A DNA stretch of 42,469 nucleotides from Agarophyton chilense. Lineage: Eukaryota > Rhodophyta > Florideophyceae > Gracilariales > Gracilariaceae. Every line of letters begins with the position of its first letter. Position 1 is the stretch's first letter. Positions 41,484 through 42,469 of this stretch are shown here, one piece after another. A program made the translations under genes and the position numbers. The stretch is taken from assembly GCA_030374765.1 (NCBI GenBank), contig JARGXX010000038.1, forward strand, positions 1-42,469, written 5' to 3'. The notes under the pieces were generated by a model. That model was not told where the DNA came from and did not search any database. It saw only the letters and a list, made by a program, of their open reading frames with translations.

Positions 41484-42469
41484 ACCAGAGGGACCTCTGG
41501 AAGCTCACGCTACGCCACGCCTTCGGATACTTTGATCAAAGCTCTCCAGGTCCACGCCATTGTAGATCCTACGAACGACCCCGTGGAAAAACCCTATCCT
41601 CAGGAAGAAACGGAAAACCCATCGGAAAACTCCTAGAGGGACGAAGGCGAGGCAAATCCTCCCTCTCAAAGCCCCTGTCTCAACCAATTGGACGATCATG
41701 AGCCAAAAAGCTCCTCACCTCCCAATACAACCCACCTACAATTGACCACTCAGGATGAACCACAATTGGAACGCAGTAACGACCCCGTCTGCATCCTCAG
41801 GAAAGAGAACTATAAAGTTCGAGTAACCGTAGGACTTCGTTCCAAAAATTCTCGAGTGACCACAGCTGTATTGGACACAGGCGCTGGTCCCAACGTGGTC
41901 CATCCTAAGCTGCTCTCACTGGGTTGGCAAGATTTCGTTCAGGCAAGGTAGACCCCTAGGATTACCGATGCGTCTCGTAGAGCAATGGACAATAAAGCGA
42001 TAGTTCCACTTCACCTCCAAGTCCGCACGTGGTTTCTTGTATGTCCTAACTTGGGCGCCGAGGCAATCCTAGGGACCTCCTTTATCGACCGATACATTAA
42101 GGCCATTTATCCAGGCCCTAGGAAAGTTGCGTTTTACCGCGTACCTTCCATCTCCATAACTGGTTCAACCCCAGGGCCAGAAGCAAACCGCAAACGAGCG
42201 GTTGTCTCCGAAAACACGAAGCCCAATAAGGTTCGCCTGTCAAAAAGGCCATAACGATGACGCCGATGACCCAAATCGCTGTATCGGTCCCTTCCCAGTC
42301 CTCAGGTCTCGTAACGATTCAGAACCACCCGAAAATGGTTCTGAAGCATCTTACCTTGACGGCCAATGGAGTAATGGACATCCACCCCAACAGGTCCTTA
42401 TTGGTCACAATCAGCAACTTCCGAGATAAACCCATGTGGTTACCTAAAGGTACAGTGATTCGTATCAAT
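41484..42469 (+). pseudogene. copy D: Gag-Pol linker, protease and start of Pol
   Basis: The frame after the Gag stop continues in phase (SSRYATPSDTLIK...). From 41688 it leads into the protease (LDTGAGPNVV at about 41872-41902), a TAG at about 41949 and the C-terminal protease region (AILGTSFIDRYIKAIYPG). It is cut by the window end before RT. Gag and protease share one frame here, so in this family Gag-Pol may be a single ORF. Confidence 0.7.

Larger units (their letters stand above)
39680..42469 (+). mobile_element. copy D: 5'-truncated Ty3 element of the second family, continuing beyond the window
   Basis: Homology to copy B begins abruptly at about 39685 (B position about 24202, inside gag), about 50 bases outside the LTR of copy C, with no LTR or PBS of its own. 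It is more diverged from B and C than they are from each other. At several B/C stop sites it keeps the sense codon, for example AAG for TAG and TGG for TGA in gag, so it helps to infer the ancestral state. The window ends in its pol. Confidence 0.8.

Noticed and set aside
1..42469. CRISPR arrays, bacterial operons, phage genes
   Set aside because: No direct-repeat array, Shine-Dalgarno-led gene cluster or phage protein is visible; all recognised features are eukaryotic.

Overview
This is a eukaryotic, transposon-dominated window; I see no bacterial operon, CRISPR or phage signature. The most informative host feature is a 120-nt 5S rRNA gene (13752-13871). Its sequence looks most like the 5S of red algae as I remember it, so a rhodophyte nuclear genome is my best guess. 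This is an inference; an oomycete or another protist is not excluded. The one confident intact host gene (16053-17519) has no visible introns and encodes a PH domain fused to a protein-kinase fold that has lost its catalytic residues.

Layout. 1-1366: a decayed pol-like scrap, then the 3' part of a minus-strand host gene with an AATAAA signal. 1372-12503: Element 1, a nearly complete 11.1-kb Ty3-type LTR retrotransposon with 888-bp LTRs about 2% diverged and a 5-bp target duplication CCCTG. It was inserted into that minus-strand gene, whose 5' part resumes at 12508. 12509-18098: host sequence with the 5S gene, the PH-pseudokinase gene and several unrecognised small ORFs. 18101-19397: a Tc1-type element with TA target duplication and a broken DD34E transposase. 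About 19500-22230: a decayed hAT-type element, itself carrying a solo-LTR-like insert. 23479-42469: a cluster of a second Ty3 family: copy B (+), copy C (-, truncated) and copy D (+, 5'-truncated and running off the window). B and C form a large inverted repeat with arms of about 5.1 kb and a spacer of about 4.3 kb. They share many inactivating stops.

How the genes work together. Both Ty3 families have LTR, PBS, gag, protease, reverse transcriptase, RNase H, integrase and chromodomain in that order, and the first ten PBS bases are identical in the two. Both also carry, between the chromodomain and the 3' LTR, a long ORF on the opposite strand (Element 1: 11580 down to 9713; copy B: about 32644 down to 30610). 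By eye the two antisense proteins share a colinear series of short motifs although the two families are otherwise far apart. I regard this conserved antisense retrotransposon gene of unknown function as the most interesting feature of the window. All retroelement copies here are disabled by nonsense changes, frameshifts and loss of catalytic residues, so any activity would depend on intact relatives elsewhere.
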